Below the pieces are notes generated by a model. That model was not told where the DNA came from, did not search any database, and saw nothing but the letters and a program-made list of their open reading frames with translations. Made by a program: the position numbers and the translations under genes. From assembly GCF_042427615.1 (NCBI RefSeq), contig NZ_JBHMEZ010000001.1:1-64000 (forward strand): a DNA stretch of 64,000 bases, in the 5' to 3' direction. Positions 35,005-42,920 of the stretch are shown here, piece after piece. Every line of letters starts with the position of its first letter. The stretch's first letter is position 1. This stretch comes from Formosa undariae (GTDB taxonomy: Bacteria > Bacteroidota > Bacteroidia > Flavobacteriales > Flavobacteriaceae).

Positions 35005-36468
35005 TTATTTTTCTAGCTGTTTTAAATAGTGTTTTACAATTTCGAAATCATTAAAATCGAAACGTTCTCCTTTAATTTCTTGGTACGTCTCGTGACCTTT
35101 ACCTGCAATTAATATGATATCGTTAGGCTTTGCCAATTGGCAAGCTGTTTTTATTGCTTGTCGTCTATCTGTAATAGACATTGTTTTTTTAAAATGAAGT
35201 GGCTCGACACCTTTTTCAATTTCCTCAATAATAACTTCGGCAACTTCATTTCTTGGATTATCGCTTGTAAACACCACTTTTGTACTTAAAGCCGAAGCGA
35301 TATGTCCCATCTTTGGTCGTTTTGTTTTATCACGATTTCCTCCACATCCCACAACAGTTATTAAATCTTCATTTTTAGTTCTGATACTATTTATGGTTTC
35401 CAATACATTTTTTAAAGCGTCTGGTGTATGCGCATAGTCAACAATAGCAGTAATTTTCGAATCTGAAATTAAATACTGAAATCTTCCACTTACACTTTCT
35501 AATCCGCTGATTAATCTTAAGGTTTCATCTTTCTCTAGCCCTAATAATTCGGCAACACCATAAATTGCTAATAAGTTCGATGCATTAAATTCACCTATTA
35601 ATCGCGACCACACTTCATTGTCGTTAATTTTAAGTAACAACCCTGTAAACTGATTTTCTAAAATCTGTGCTCTATAGTCTGCGTAATTCTTCAAACCATA
35701 AGTTTGCCTCTGTGCTTTTGTATTCTGAAGCATGATTTCGCCATTCTTATCGTCTACATTTACCAAAGCAAAGGCTGTTTTAGGCAAATTGTCGAAAAAC
35801 GATTTTTTCACATCGCGATACTCTGCAAACGTGCTATGATAGTCTAAATGATCGTGCGATAAATTAGTAAATACACCTCCAACAAAATGCAAACCTTCGG
35901 TACGTTTTTGATGAATACCATGCGAACTCACTTCCATAAAACAATACTCCACACCTTCAGCATTCATCATACTTAAATATGAATTGATCGCTAATGAATC
36001 TGGTGTTGTATGTGTCGCCTTGTACTCTGTATCGTCTACTAATATTTTTACTGTTGAAAGCAACCCTACTTTATATCCAGCATTCTTAAACAACTGATAT
36101 AAAAGCGTTGCGATAGTCGTTTTTCCGTTAGTTCCTGTAACTCCAACAAGCTTTAAATTCTCTGATGGGTTAGTATAGAAATTAGAAGCCATTATCGCTA
36201 AAGCAACTTTAGAATCGGCAACCTGAATATAAGTCACTCCATTCACACGCTGCTCCGGCATATGCTCGCAAACCACCACTAAAGCACCATTATTTACTGC
36301 TGTTTCAATAAATCCATGACCATCTGCCACAGTTCCTGAAATAGCAACAAACAGATCATTCAATTCTATTTTACGAGAATCGAATGCAATATTGTTTACA
36401 TGCACATTGGTAGCACCAATAACGGTATCTATAGCAACCTTATATAATATGTCTTTTAATAAATTCAC
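35005..36468 (-). CDS. murE: UDP-MurNAc-tripeptide synthetase
   Basis: A 487-residue Mur ligase adding the third stem-peptide residue. GVTGTNGKTT is the ATP loop, THTTPDS and EVSSHG mark substrate-binding segments, and TSDNPRNE is the DNPR motif characteristic of meso-diaminopimelate-adding MurE enzymes. The peptidoglycan is therefore probably of the mDAP type. It overlaps the ftsI stop by 4 bp and runs directly into mraY. Cytoplasmic; length normal. Confidence 0.96.
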   Translation of the reverse strand: MNLLKDILYKVAIDTVIGATNVHVNNIAFDSRKIELNDLFVAISGTVADGHGFIETAVNNGALVVVCEHMPEQRVNGVTYIQVADSKVALAIMASNFYTNPSENLKLVGVTGTNGKTTIATLLYQLFKNAGYKVGLLSTVKILVDDTEYKATHTTPDSLAINSYLSMMNAEGVEYCFMEVSSHGIHQKRTEGLHFVGGVFTNLSHDHLDYHSTFAEYRDVKKSFFDNLPKTAFALVNVDDKNGEIMLQNTKAQRQTYGLKNYADYRAQILENQFTGLLLKINDNEVWSRLIGEFNASNLLAIYGVAELLGLEKDETLRLISGLESVSGRFQYLISDSKITAIVDYAHTPDALKNVLETINSIRTKNEDLITVVGCGGNRDKTKRPKMGHIASALSTKVVFTSDNPRNEVAEVIIEEIEKGVEPLHFKKTMSITDRRQAIKTACQLAKPNDIILIAGKGHETYQEIKGERFDFNDFEIVKHYLKQLEK

Positions 36469-38471
36469 GATATTTTTAAAACTACTTTTTGATTCTTTTT
36501 AATTTTTTCTCCTACAGGAATGGATTGTGATTTCACATTTCCCAAACCATCCATTTCTACTTCAAGTCCTAGATTTTCCAATAATGCAATTGCATCCATA
36601 ACTGGCAACCCAACCACTTTAGGCATAAGCGTTTTGTATTTCTGAGCGGTTTCGTAAAACCTTTCAAACTCCTTATCAACAGGCGCATCTGCTACTTGAA
36701 GCGAATTCACCTCATCGATAATAGGCGTGTCTGTAAATATTTTTTGAGCGATACTTTTAAATACTGGTCCAGAAACATCTGCGCCATAAAACCCCTTTTT
36801 AACACTTGGTTTATGAATAACCACAATACATGAATACTTGGGATTTACCGCCGGAAAATATCCCGCAAACGACGACACATAACGTTTGTTATCCTTCCAG
36901 TCTGCCATCCAATACTCCGTTTGCGCAGTACCTGTTTTTCCCGCCATAGAGAAATACGGATTATACAAAGATTTTCCTGTTCCGTGTTTTACCACATTTT
37001 CAAGAATAGCTTGCACTTCTTTTACAGTTTCTTCCGAACAGATTTTTTCGTTTATAACTTCTTTACGAAATGTTTCTATTGGGGTATTCAATTCCTTTAC
37101 ACTATAAATAAAGCGCGGCTTAACCATAACACCATCGTTCGCAATAGCATTGTAAAACGTTAATGTTTGTAACGGAGTTAAACTTAAGTTATACCCATAA
37201 GACATAGACGGCAATGCATTTCGACTCCATTTACTATGTCCTGGCTCAGGAATCATTGGCTTTCCTTCTCCTTTTATTGGAATTCCTAAAGGCTGATCTA
37301 AATGCCAAGATTTTAATCTGTTTATAAATTTTTCTGGATTCTGCGAATAGTTATCATCAATCATAGTAGCGAAAGCAATGTTAGAAGACACTTCCATAGC
37401 TCGCGCCACAGAAATTTTTCCAAATCCACCATGATGCGAATCGTAAATAGGTCGTCCGTAAAAACGCTTCACCCCTTTTTTAGTATCTATCACGGTAGCT
37501 GTATCTACTACTTTATCTTCTAGCGCAGCCACTAAAGACATTAACTTAAAGGTAGACCCTGGCTCGTGAGATTCACCAACCGCATAATTCAACTTTTCAT
37601 AATACCCACCGTTAGACATTTTTCCTAAATTAGAAATAGCTCTAATCTCTCCCGTTTCTACTTCCATTACGATTACTGTTCCATGCTCGGCGTCGTAATA
37701 CTCTAACTGCTTCAATAATGCATGATGCGCAATATCCTGAATATTCACATTAATGGTTGTATAAACATCGTAACCATCTTTAGGTTCTACTTGATTATAA
37801 TCTGCAATAGGTTTCCACTGCCCCTTTCCTATATTTTGTTTTAAACGTTTACCATCGGTTCCTCTTAAATATTTCACTCCAAAAGCACCATCAATTCCCG
37901 GACGTGTTACATTCCCTTGATCATCGGTACGATCGTAACCAATAGTACGTTCTGCGATACCGCCCATCGGGTGTTCACGCTTGGTCATCTGTTCGACAAT
38001 TAACCCACCTTTAAAAGCACCAAGTTGTAAAAGCGGAAAATTGCGTAAACGGATATAGTCCGAATACCCAATATTACGAGCAATTAAATGATACCTATTT
38101 TTATTAACACGAGCCTTCCGTAAAGCTTTCTGATAATAACTAGAAGGCTTTCCGCCAAACACATGAAGTGAATCGCATAGCGGTTTTAAATATTTTTCAA
38201 AAGTTTTAGAGGTTGGTGTAACAGCATCGAAACGAATATCGTATTTAGGCACAGACGTCGCTAAAAGACTCCCTTCAGAATCGTAAACGTTTCCACGATT
38301 TGCAGGAATAGTTACCGATTTTATAGTCCGCTTTTCTGCTAGACTACGATACTTATCACCATCTACAAATTGAATAGTACATAATTTAAATACCACAGCT
38401 ATGGCAAAGATGAACATACATCCTGCCACAATATATAATCGGTTTAATATGTTCTTTTCGTTTGTTGCCAA
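36465..38471 (-). CDS. ftsI: Septal penicillin-binding protein FtsI (PBP3 type) with PASTA domain
   Basis: A 668-residue class B transpeptidase anchored by one N-terminal helix (residues 11-29). The pedestal domain is followed by the transpeptidase with S306 in STFK, SSN in the second motif and KTGTAQ as the third. The C-terminal 60 residues (KTLMPKVVGLPVMDAIALLE and onward) form a PASTA domain. PASTA on an FtsI protein is more familiar from Gram-positive bacteria but is regular in Bacteroidota. It crosslinks septal peptidoglycan together with FtsW and lies 9 bp after ftsL. Confidence 0.95.
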   Translation of the reverse strand: MATNEKNILNRLYIVAGCMFIFAIAVVFKLCTIQFVDGDKYRSLAEKRTIKSVTIPANRGNVYDSEGSLLATSVPKYDIRFDAVTPTSKTFEKYLKPLCDSLHVFGGKPSSYYQKALRKARVNKNRYHLIARNIGYSDYIRLRNFPLLQLGAFKGGLIVEQMTKREHPMGGIAERTIGYDRTDDQGNVTRPGIDGAFGVKYLRGTDGKRLKQNIGKGQWKPIADYNQVEPKDGYDVYTTINVNIQDIAHHALLKQLEYYDAEHGTVIVMEVETGEIRAISNLGKMSNGGYYEKLNYAVGESHEPGSTFKLMSLVAALEDKVVDTATVIDTKKGVKRFYGRPIYDSHHGGFGKISVARAMEVSSNIAFATMIDDNYSQNPEKFINRLKSWHLDQPLGIPIKGEGKPMIPEPGHSKWSRNALPSMSYGYNLSLTPLQTLTFYNAIANDGVMVKPRFIYSVKELNTPIETFRKEVINEKICSEETVKEVQAILENVVKHGTGKSLYNPYFSMAGKTGTAQTEYWMADWKDNKRYVSSFAGYFPAVNPKYSCIVVIHKPSVKKGFYGADVSGPVFKSIAQKIFTDTPIIDEVNSLQVADAPVDKEFERFYETAQKYKTLMPKVVGLPVMDAIALLENLGLEVEMDGLGNVKSQSIPVGEKIKKNQKVVLKIS

Positions 38472-38480
38472 GCTTAAACT

Positions 38481-38798
38481 TTAATTTTTAATTGTAACTC
38501 TTATTTTTCTTGGTGGAATTTCGGAAGGCACCAAACCCTTCGCTGCCATTTTTTTAACTATAGAAGATTCCATCCTAACCCGCATTAATCGAGAACGACC
38601 ATCTACGAAAGCAGACCGTAATTCCTTTACTTCGTCACTCAACCTTGCAATATCATGAACTTTCTTATCTGCCCTATGCGAGCTTGCAATCATGAAAAAG
38701 GCTAAAAACGATACAAATACGATGACTCGCCAATTTTTAAACGAATCGTCGCTAACTAGAAATTTTCCTTTTAACACACTATAGATTCCTGCTCTCAT
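38481..38798 (-). CDS. ftsL: FtsL-like small division protein
   Basis: A 105-residue single-pass membrane protein. A basic cytoplasmic part is followed by a membrane helix (VIVFVSFLAFFMIAS) and a periplasmic coiled-coil-like region. Sequence identity to known FtsL is low; position between rsmH and ftsI and the topology support the assignment. FtsL would activate FtsWI in the divisome. It overlaps rsmH by 4 bp. Confidence 0.8.
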   Translation of the reverse strand: MRAGIYSVLKGKFLVSDDSFKNWRVIVFVSFLAFFMIASSHRADKKVHDIARLSDEVKELRSAFVDGRSRLMRVRMESSIVKKMAAKGLVPSEIPPRKIRVTIKN

Positions 38799-39691
38799 AC
38801 CTTCTCTGCAATCCTAAGTTTTGCACTTCTAGCTCTATTATTTATTTTTATTTCTCCAGCCGACGGCACTACTAATCCACCTACTTTTTTTAGAGGAACT
38901 TCGAAAGCACCAAAAACATCACGTTCTGGCTCTCCTTGAAACAATCCATTTCTAAAAAAACGCTTTACCAATCGATCTTCTAAGGAATGATAACTAATCA
39001 AACTCAATCTTCCATTCGGCGCTAAAACTTCAGGCGTCTGCATTAAAAATTCTTTTAAGACCTCAATTTCTTGATTAACCTCAATTCGAATTGCTTGATA
39101 TATTTGTGCTAAAATTTTATTTTCAAACTTTGGAGATAAGAACTTTTTCAATACAGCTTTTAACTGATTACTTGTTTTAATCACTTCAACTTCTCTAGAC
39201 TCTACAATTAATTTTGCCATTGCAGGAGCTGCACGCAACTCACCATATTGCAACAACACTTGCTTAAGTTGCTCTTCTTCATATTCATTAATAACATTAA
39301 AAGCAGATAATTTACTAGCCTGATCCATTCGCATATCCAACTCCGCTTCAAAACGTGTAGAAAACCCACGTTCGGCAACATCAAATTGATGCGAAGACAC
39401 ACCAAAATCTGCCAGAATTCCATCCACTTGCTTTACGCCGTAAAAACGCAAAAAGCGTTTTACATATCTAAAATTCTCATGTATTAATTGAAAACGATCA
39501 TCATCAATGGCATTTTCCAAAGCATCAGGATCCTGATCAAAAGCAAATAATTTACCATTTGGCCCTAGGCGTCTTAAAATTTCTTTACTATGTCCGCCAC
39601 CACCAAAAGTAACATCTACATATATTCCGTCTTCTTTTATATTAAGACCGTCTACCGTTTCTTTTAATAATACAGGGTTATGATATTCCAT
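38795..39691 (-). CDS. rsmH: 16S rRNA (cytosine-1402-N4)-methyltransferase
   Basis: A SAM-dependent methyltransferase of about 298 residues that modifies C1402 of 16S rRNA. The N-terminus MEYHNPVLLKETVDGL is the family's standard beginning, followed by the SAM motif VDVTFGGGGHS and, near the C-terminus, SYHSLEDRLVKRFF and NNRARSAKLR. An ATG at 39703 would add four residues; 39691 is preferred on the family pattern. Either way it overlaps the mraZ 3' end (by 14 bp from 39691), indicating coupling. Confidence 0.95.
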   Translation of the reverse strand: MEYHNPVLLKETVDGLNIKEDGIYVDVTFGGGGHSKEILRRLGPNGKLFAFDQDPDALENAIDDDRFQLIHENFRYVKRFLRFYGVKQVDGILADFGVSSHQFDVAERGFSTRFEAELDMRMDQASKLSAFNVINEYEEEQLKQVLLQYGELRAAPAMAKLIVESREVEVIKTSNQLKAVLKKFLSPKFENKILAQIYQAIRIEVNQEIEVLKEFLMQTPEVLAPNGRLSLISYHSLEDRLVKRFFRNGLFQGEPERDVFGAFEVPLKKVGGLVVPSAGEIKINNRARSAKLRIAEKV

Positions 39692-40148
39692 AATCTTCAT
39701 CATCTTGTCCCATAACTTCTTCAGCTAATTCTGCAAAATCATCAGCCGAGCCACTTATGCTCTGTTCATATTTATCTTTATCCCAGATTTCAACAATATT
39801 TACAGCCGAAGCCAGAACTATTTCTTTTGAAATCCCTCCAAAAACCGCTAAATCTTTCGGAATCAACAAACGACCAGTAGCATCTACTTCAACCATTTTC
39901 ACACCTGCAGTAAACTTTCTAATAAAATCGATGTTCTTCTTTTTGAATCTATTCAGCTTATTTATCTTCTGCATCAACACATTCCACTCTTCCATGGGAT
40001 ATAATTCCAAACACGGATTAAAAACAGAACGTTTTAACACAAACCCATCTTGCAATACGGCACTCAACTGCTTCTTCAACGAAACGGGCAACATTAATCG
40101 ACCTTTCGCATCCACTTTACATTCGTATGTACCTATTAATGAGTTCAA
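39678..40148 (-). CDS. mraZ: Transcriptional regulator MraZ
   Basis: A 156-residue DNA-binding protein made of two SpoVT/AbrB-like units: GTYECKVDAKGRLMLPVSLKK and VEVDATGRLLIPKDLA. Both contain the DxxGRL core. In other bacteria MraZ forms a ring-shaped oligomer and represses its own dcw operon by binding short direct repeats before the promoter. Three such repeats, spaced 10 bp apart, are seen at 40199-40224. It is the first gene of the cluster. The protein is slightly longer than the E. coli form and has an acidic tail. Confidence 0.95.
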   Translation of the reverse strand: MNSLIGTYECKVDAKGRLMLPVSLKKQLSAVLQDGFVLKRSVFNPCLELYPMEEWNVLMQKINKLNRFKKKNIDFIRKFTAGVKMVEVDATGRLLIPKDLAVFGGISKEIVLASAVNIVEIWDKDKYEQSISGSADDFAELAEEVMGQDDEDYGIS

Positions 40149-40180
40149 AACAATTTTTGGGGATTACATTCTATATTTGT

Positions 40181-40224
40181 CAAATATATTGAAAAATATA
40201 CCACTTTTTACCACAATATACCAC
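40181..40224 (-). promoter_or_regulatory. dcw promoter with three MraZ-box repeats
   Basis: On the minus strand the -7 box TATATTTG occupies 40188-40181. Upstream, GTGGTA occurs three times with an exact 10-bp period, at plus-strand positions 40199-40204, 40209-40214 and 40219-40224 (read there as TACCAC). E. coli MraZ binds TGGGN repeats with a 10-bp period, so this array is a good match in design with a different core. It spans the expected -33 region, allowing repression by occlusion. Confidence 0.75.
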
Positions 40225-40389
40225 TTTGTTGATAAATTTATGAACACCTGACCTACCCCAACCCTAATGCTGTTATTAAAAACAGCTTACAGATTGAGTT
40301 AAAATTGATTAGGGTGTCATTTTTTGTTTGTTAAAGGTTGTTAATATCTGTTTTGAAAAAACTATTTCGCGCGGATACTCAGAATATAC

Positions 40390-40419
40390 TTCATTATACG
40401 AATGAAATACCTATATTTG
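40390..40419 (+). promoter_or_regulatory. Promoter and palindrome before the hydrolase-engB unit
   Basis: A -7 box TATATTTG at 40412-40419 precedes the hydrolase start codon by 24 bp. Six bp before the box lies a palindrome, TTCATT-ATACG-AATGAA (40390-40406), covering the -33 region where no clear TTG is seen. It may be an activator or repressor site. Its regulator is unknown. Confidence 0.55.
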
Positions 40420-40443
40420 TTTGTTGACGATAATGATTAATTA

Positions 40444-41208
40444 ATGACGCATCGCTTAAAAAAAGAAAAGAATTTTAGCTACATGGAAGTGGGAGAAGGG
40501 CAACCTATAATCGTACTTCATGGGTTAATGGGAGGATTGAGCAACTTCGACGCTGTCTCTAATTATTTTAGTAATAAAGGCTACAAAGTAATCATACCTG
40601 AGCTCCCAATTTACAGCATGAGTTTATTAAAAACCAATGTAAAAAGTTTTGCAAATTACCTGCATGACTTCATTGAATATAAAGGACTTACAGATGTTAT
40701 TCTACTAGGAAATTCTCTTGGTGGACACATTGGACTATTCCATACTAAACTATATCCAAATAAAGTAAAAGCACTTATTATTACCGGAAGTTCTGGGCTA
40801 TATGAAAGCGCTATGGGTAGTGGTTACACTAAAAGAAGTGACTACGAAGTGATCCGTAAAAAGGCACAAGATGTCTTTTATGATCCTGCTGTTGCAACTA
40901 AAGAAATTGTAGATGAAGTTTACGAAACAGTGAACGACAGAAACAAGTTAATTAAAACTTTAGCCATTGCAAAGAGCGCGATTAGACACAATATGAGTAA
41001 AGATTTACCTAATATGAAAGTACCTACGTGTATTATCTGGGGTAAAAACGATATTGTAACGCCTCCTGAAGTTGCCATTGAATTTGATGAACTTCTACCT
41101 GATTCTGAATTATTTTGGATTGATAAATGTGGACACGCTGCTATGATGGAGCATCCTGACGAATTTAATAGAATATTAGATTCTTGGTTAACTGCCAGAA
41201 AATTTTAA
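40444..41208 (+). CDS. Alpha/beta hydrolase
   Basis: A 254-residue cytoplasmic alpha/beta-hydrolase-fold protein. VLHGLMGG is the oxyanion-hole segment, the nucleophile is S91 in GNSLGG, the acid is in GKNDIVTPPE, and the catalytic histidine lies in CGHAAMMEHP. The natural substrate is unknown; small ester or lactone hydrolases have this architecture. It lies 12 bp before engB and is divergent from the dcw operon. All catalytic residues are present. Confidence 0.85.
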   Translation: MTHRLKKEKNFSYMEVGEGQPIIVLHGLMGGLSNFDAVSNYFSNKGYKVIIPELPIYSMSLLKTNVKSFANYLHDFIEYKGLTDVILLGNSLGGHIGLFHTKLYPNKVKALIITGSSGLYESAMGSGYTKRSDYEVIRKKAQDVFYDPAVATKEIVDEVYETVNDRNKLIKTLAIAKSAIRHNMSKDLPNMKVPTCIIWGKNDIVTPPEVAIEFDELLPDSELFWIDKCGHAAMMEHPDEFNRILDSWLTARKF

Positions 41209-41220
41209 CAGTATACAATT

Positions 41221-41826
41221 ATGCAAATTAAATCGGCTGAGTTTGTCGTAAGTAATTCGGACGTTTCTAAATGTCCGAAAGACAGAGTACCTGAATATGC
41301 GTTTATCGGACGTAGTAACGTAGGGAAATCGTCGCTTATTAACATGCTTACTAACCGTAAAAGCCTTGCCAAAACTTCTGGAAGGCCGGGAAAAACACAA
41401 CTTATAAATCATTTTTTAATTAATAAAATGTGGTTTTTAGTCGATTTACCTGGATATGGTTATGCACGTGTTTCTAAAAGTGCTAAAAAAACATTTCAGA
41501 AATTTATAACCGAATATTTCAGCAAAAGAGAACAATTAATATCTGCTTTTGTATTGGTAGATATTCGCCATAAACCACAACCTGTAGATTTAGAATTTAT
41601 GACGTGGTTAGGCGAGCACAATATTCCTTTTTCTATAATTTTCACTAAAGCCGACAAGCTAAAACCGATGGCTATCGAAAATCATGTGAATGATTATCGT
41701 GATGTTTTACTTGAAAGTTGGGAAGATATGCCAAATTATTTCGTGACATCCTCTTCTAAGGAAATTGGAAAAGACGAATTGCTAAAATATATAGACGACA
41801 CCAATACGAATCTAAAAATAGATTAA
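41221..41826 (+). CDS. engB: Ribosome biogenesis GTP-binding protein EngB (YihA/YsxC)
   Basis: A 201-residue GTPase of the TRAFAC class needed for assembly of the large ribosomal subunit. The G1 loop GRSNVGKSS is at 30-38, G2 includes GRPGKTQ, G3 is DLPGYG and G4 is TKADKL. The size is normal and the start with QIKSAEFV is typical. It is co-transcribed with the upstream hydrolase. Its stop codon overlaps the stop of the convergent permease gene (bases 41823-41826), leaving no room for a separate terminator. Confidence 0.95.
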   Translation: MQIKSAEFVVSNSDVSKCPKDRVPEYAFIGRSNVGKSSLINMLTNRKSLAKTSGRPGKTQLINHFLINKMWFLVDLPGYGYARVSKSAKKTFQKFITEYFSKREQLISAFVLVDIRHKPQPVDLEFMTWLGEHNIPFSIIFTKADKLKPMAIENHVNDYRDVLLESWEDMPNYFVTSSSKEIGKDELLKYIDDTNTNLKID

Positions 41827-42917
41827 CTTTTCACATCTAAGGCATCTCTTAAGGCATTACCTATTAACATAAATGCCATAACCAAACTCATTATACATAA
41901 TCCAGGGATTACCGCTAAATACGGTTTCCCTAAAATAATATAGTTGTAGTGATCTTTAATCATTGCACCCCAACTTGCCATTGGTGGTTGCGCCCCTATA
42001 CCCAAGAAACTCAATCCGCTTTCTATTAAAATTGCAGATGCAAAGTTAGCTGCACAAATTACAATTACTGGCGCCATTATATTTGGTAATATGTGCTTGG
42101 TAATAATACGGTAATCGTTATACCCCAAAGCTCTTGCGGCTGTAACATATTGCATTTCCTTAGCACTAATTATTTGTCCGCGCACCACACGTGCCACTTC
42201 CACCCACATCGTTAAGCCTACTGCAATAAACACTTGCCAAAATCCTTTTCCCAAGGCTAAAGTAATTGCAATAACGAGTAATAATGTTGGAATAGACCAA
42301 GTCACGTTAATGACCCACATTATAATAGCGTCGACCTTCCCTCCGTAATATCCAGCAATACTACCTAAAGCTAAACCTATAAATAAGGAAATAAACACAG
42401 CTACAAAGCCTATAAAAAATGAGATTCTAGCCCCTACCAAAACACGACTCAATACATCACGCCCATATTTATCGGTTCCTAGATGAAAGGTTTTAGATGA
42501 TACTAATTTTGAAATTTCAGTTTTTGAAAACAGACTTAAATCCATTTCTTTTTCTTCTCCCACCAAGCCATCCGAAGCATATTCGGTATATAATAACGCA
42601 TCTTTTCTTACCTCAAATTTTGAAACAGGAATCTCTGTTTCCGTATTAAGAGTTCCAAAAAATAGTTTATCTATACTACTTTGTGTGTTTTCTATTTGAT
42701 TTGGTATAGTTAATATATCTACCGTAAAACCCGGTTTTTCCGAATGAATAGACAAATGCATCTGATTCGCATGTTGAGAAGAATCTGGCGCTAAAACGTA
42801 AGCAAAGACAGAAACAAACCCAACCAAGATGATATAATAGAAACTAAAAACGCCCCAAAAATTGTGTTTAAATTTTTGGAGCGCTAATTGTTTTAACGAC
42901 TGTGTTTTACCACTCAT
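41823..42917 (-). CDS. DppC-like ABC transporter permease
   Basis: A 364-residue inner-membrane permease of the peptide/nickel uptake class. The first helix is at residues 21-42, then a periplasmic segment of about 100 residues is followed by FHLGTDKYGRDVLSRVLVGAR and five further helices. The conserved cytoplasmic loop AARALGYNDYRIITKHILPN contacts the ATPases. The periplasmic insertion is long for DppC. The partner DppB-like permease, ATPases and binding protein are not adjacent. It lies 3 bp after the tail-specific protease gene, so the two are probably co-transcribed. Confidence 0.85.
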   Translation of the reverse strand: MSGKTQSLKQLALQKFKHNFWGVFSFYYIILVGFVSVFAYVLAPDSSQHANQMHLSIHSEKPGFTVDILTIPNQIENTQSSIDKLFFGTLNTETEIPVSKFEVRKDALLYTEYASDGLVGEEKEMDLSLFSKTEISKLVSSKTFHLGTDKYGRDVLSRVLVGARISFFIGFVAVFISLFIGLALGSIAGYYGGKVDAIIMWVINVTWSIPTLLLVIAITLALGKGFWQVFIAVGLTMWVEVARVVRGQIISAKEMQYVTAARALGYNDYRIITKHILPNIMAPVIVICAANFASAILIESGLSFLGIGAQPPMASWGAMIKDHYNYIILGKPYLAVIPGLCIMSLVMAFMLIGNALRDALDVKS

Positions 42918-42920
42918 TAA

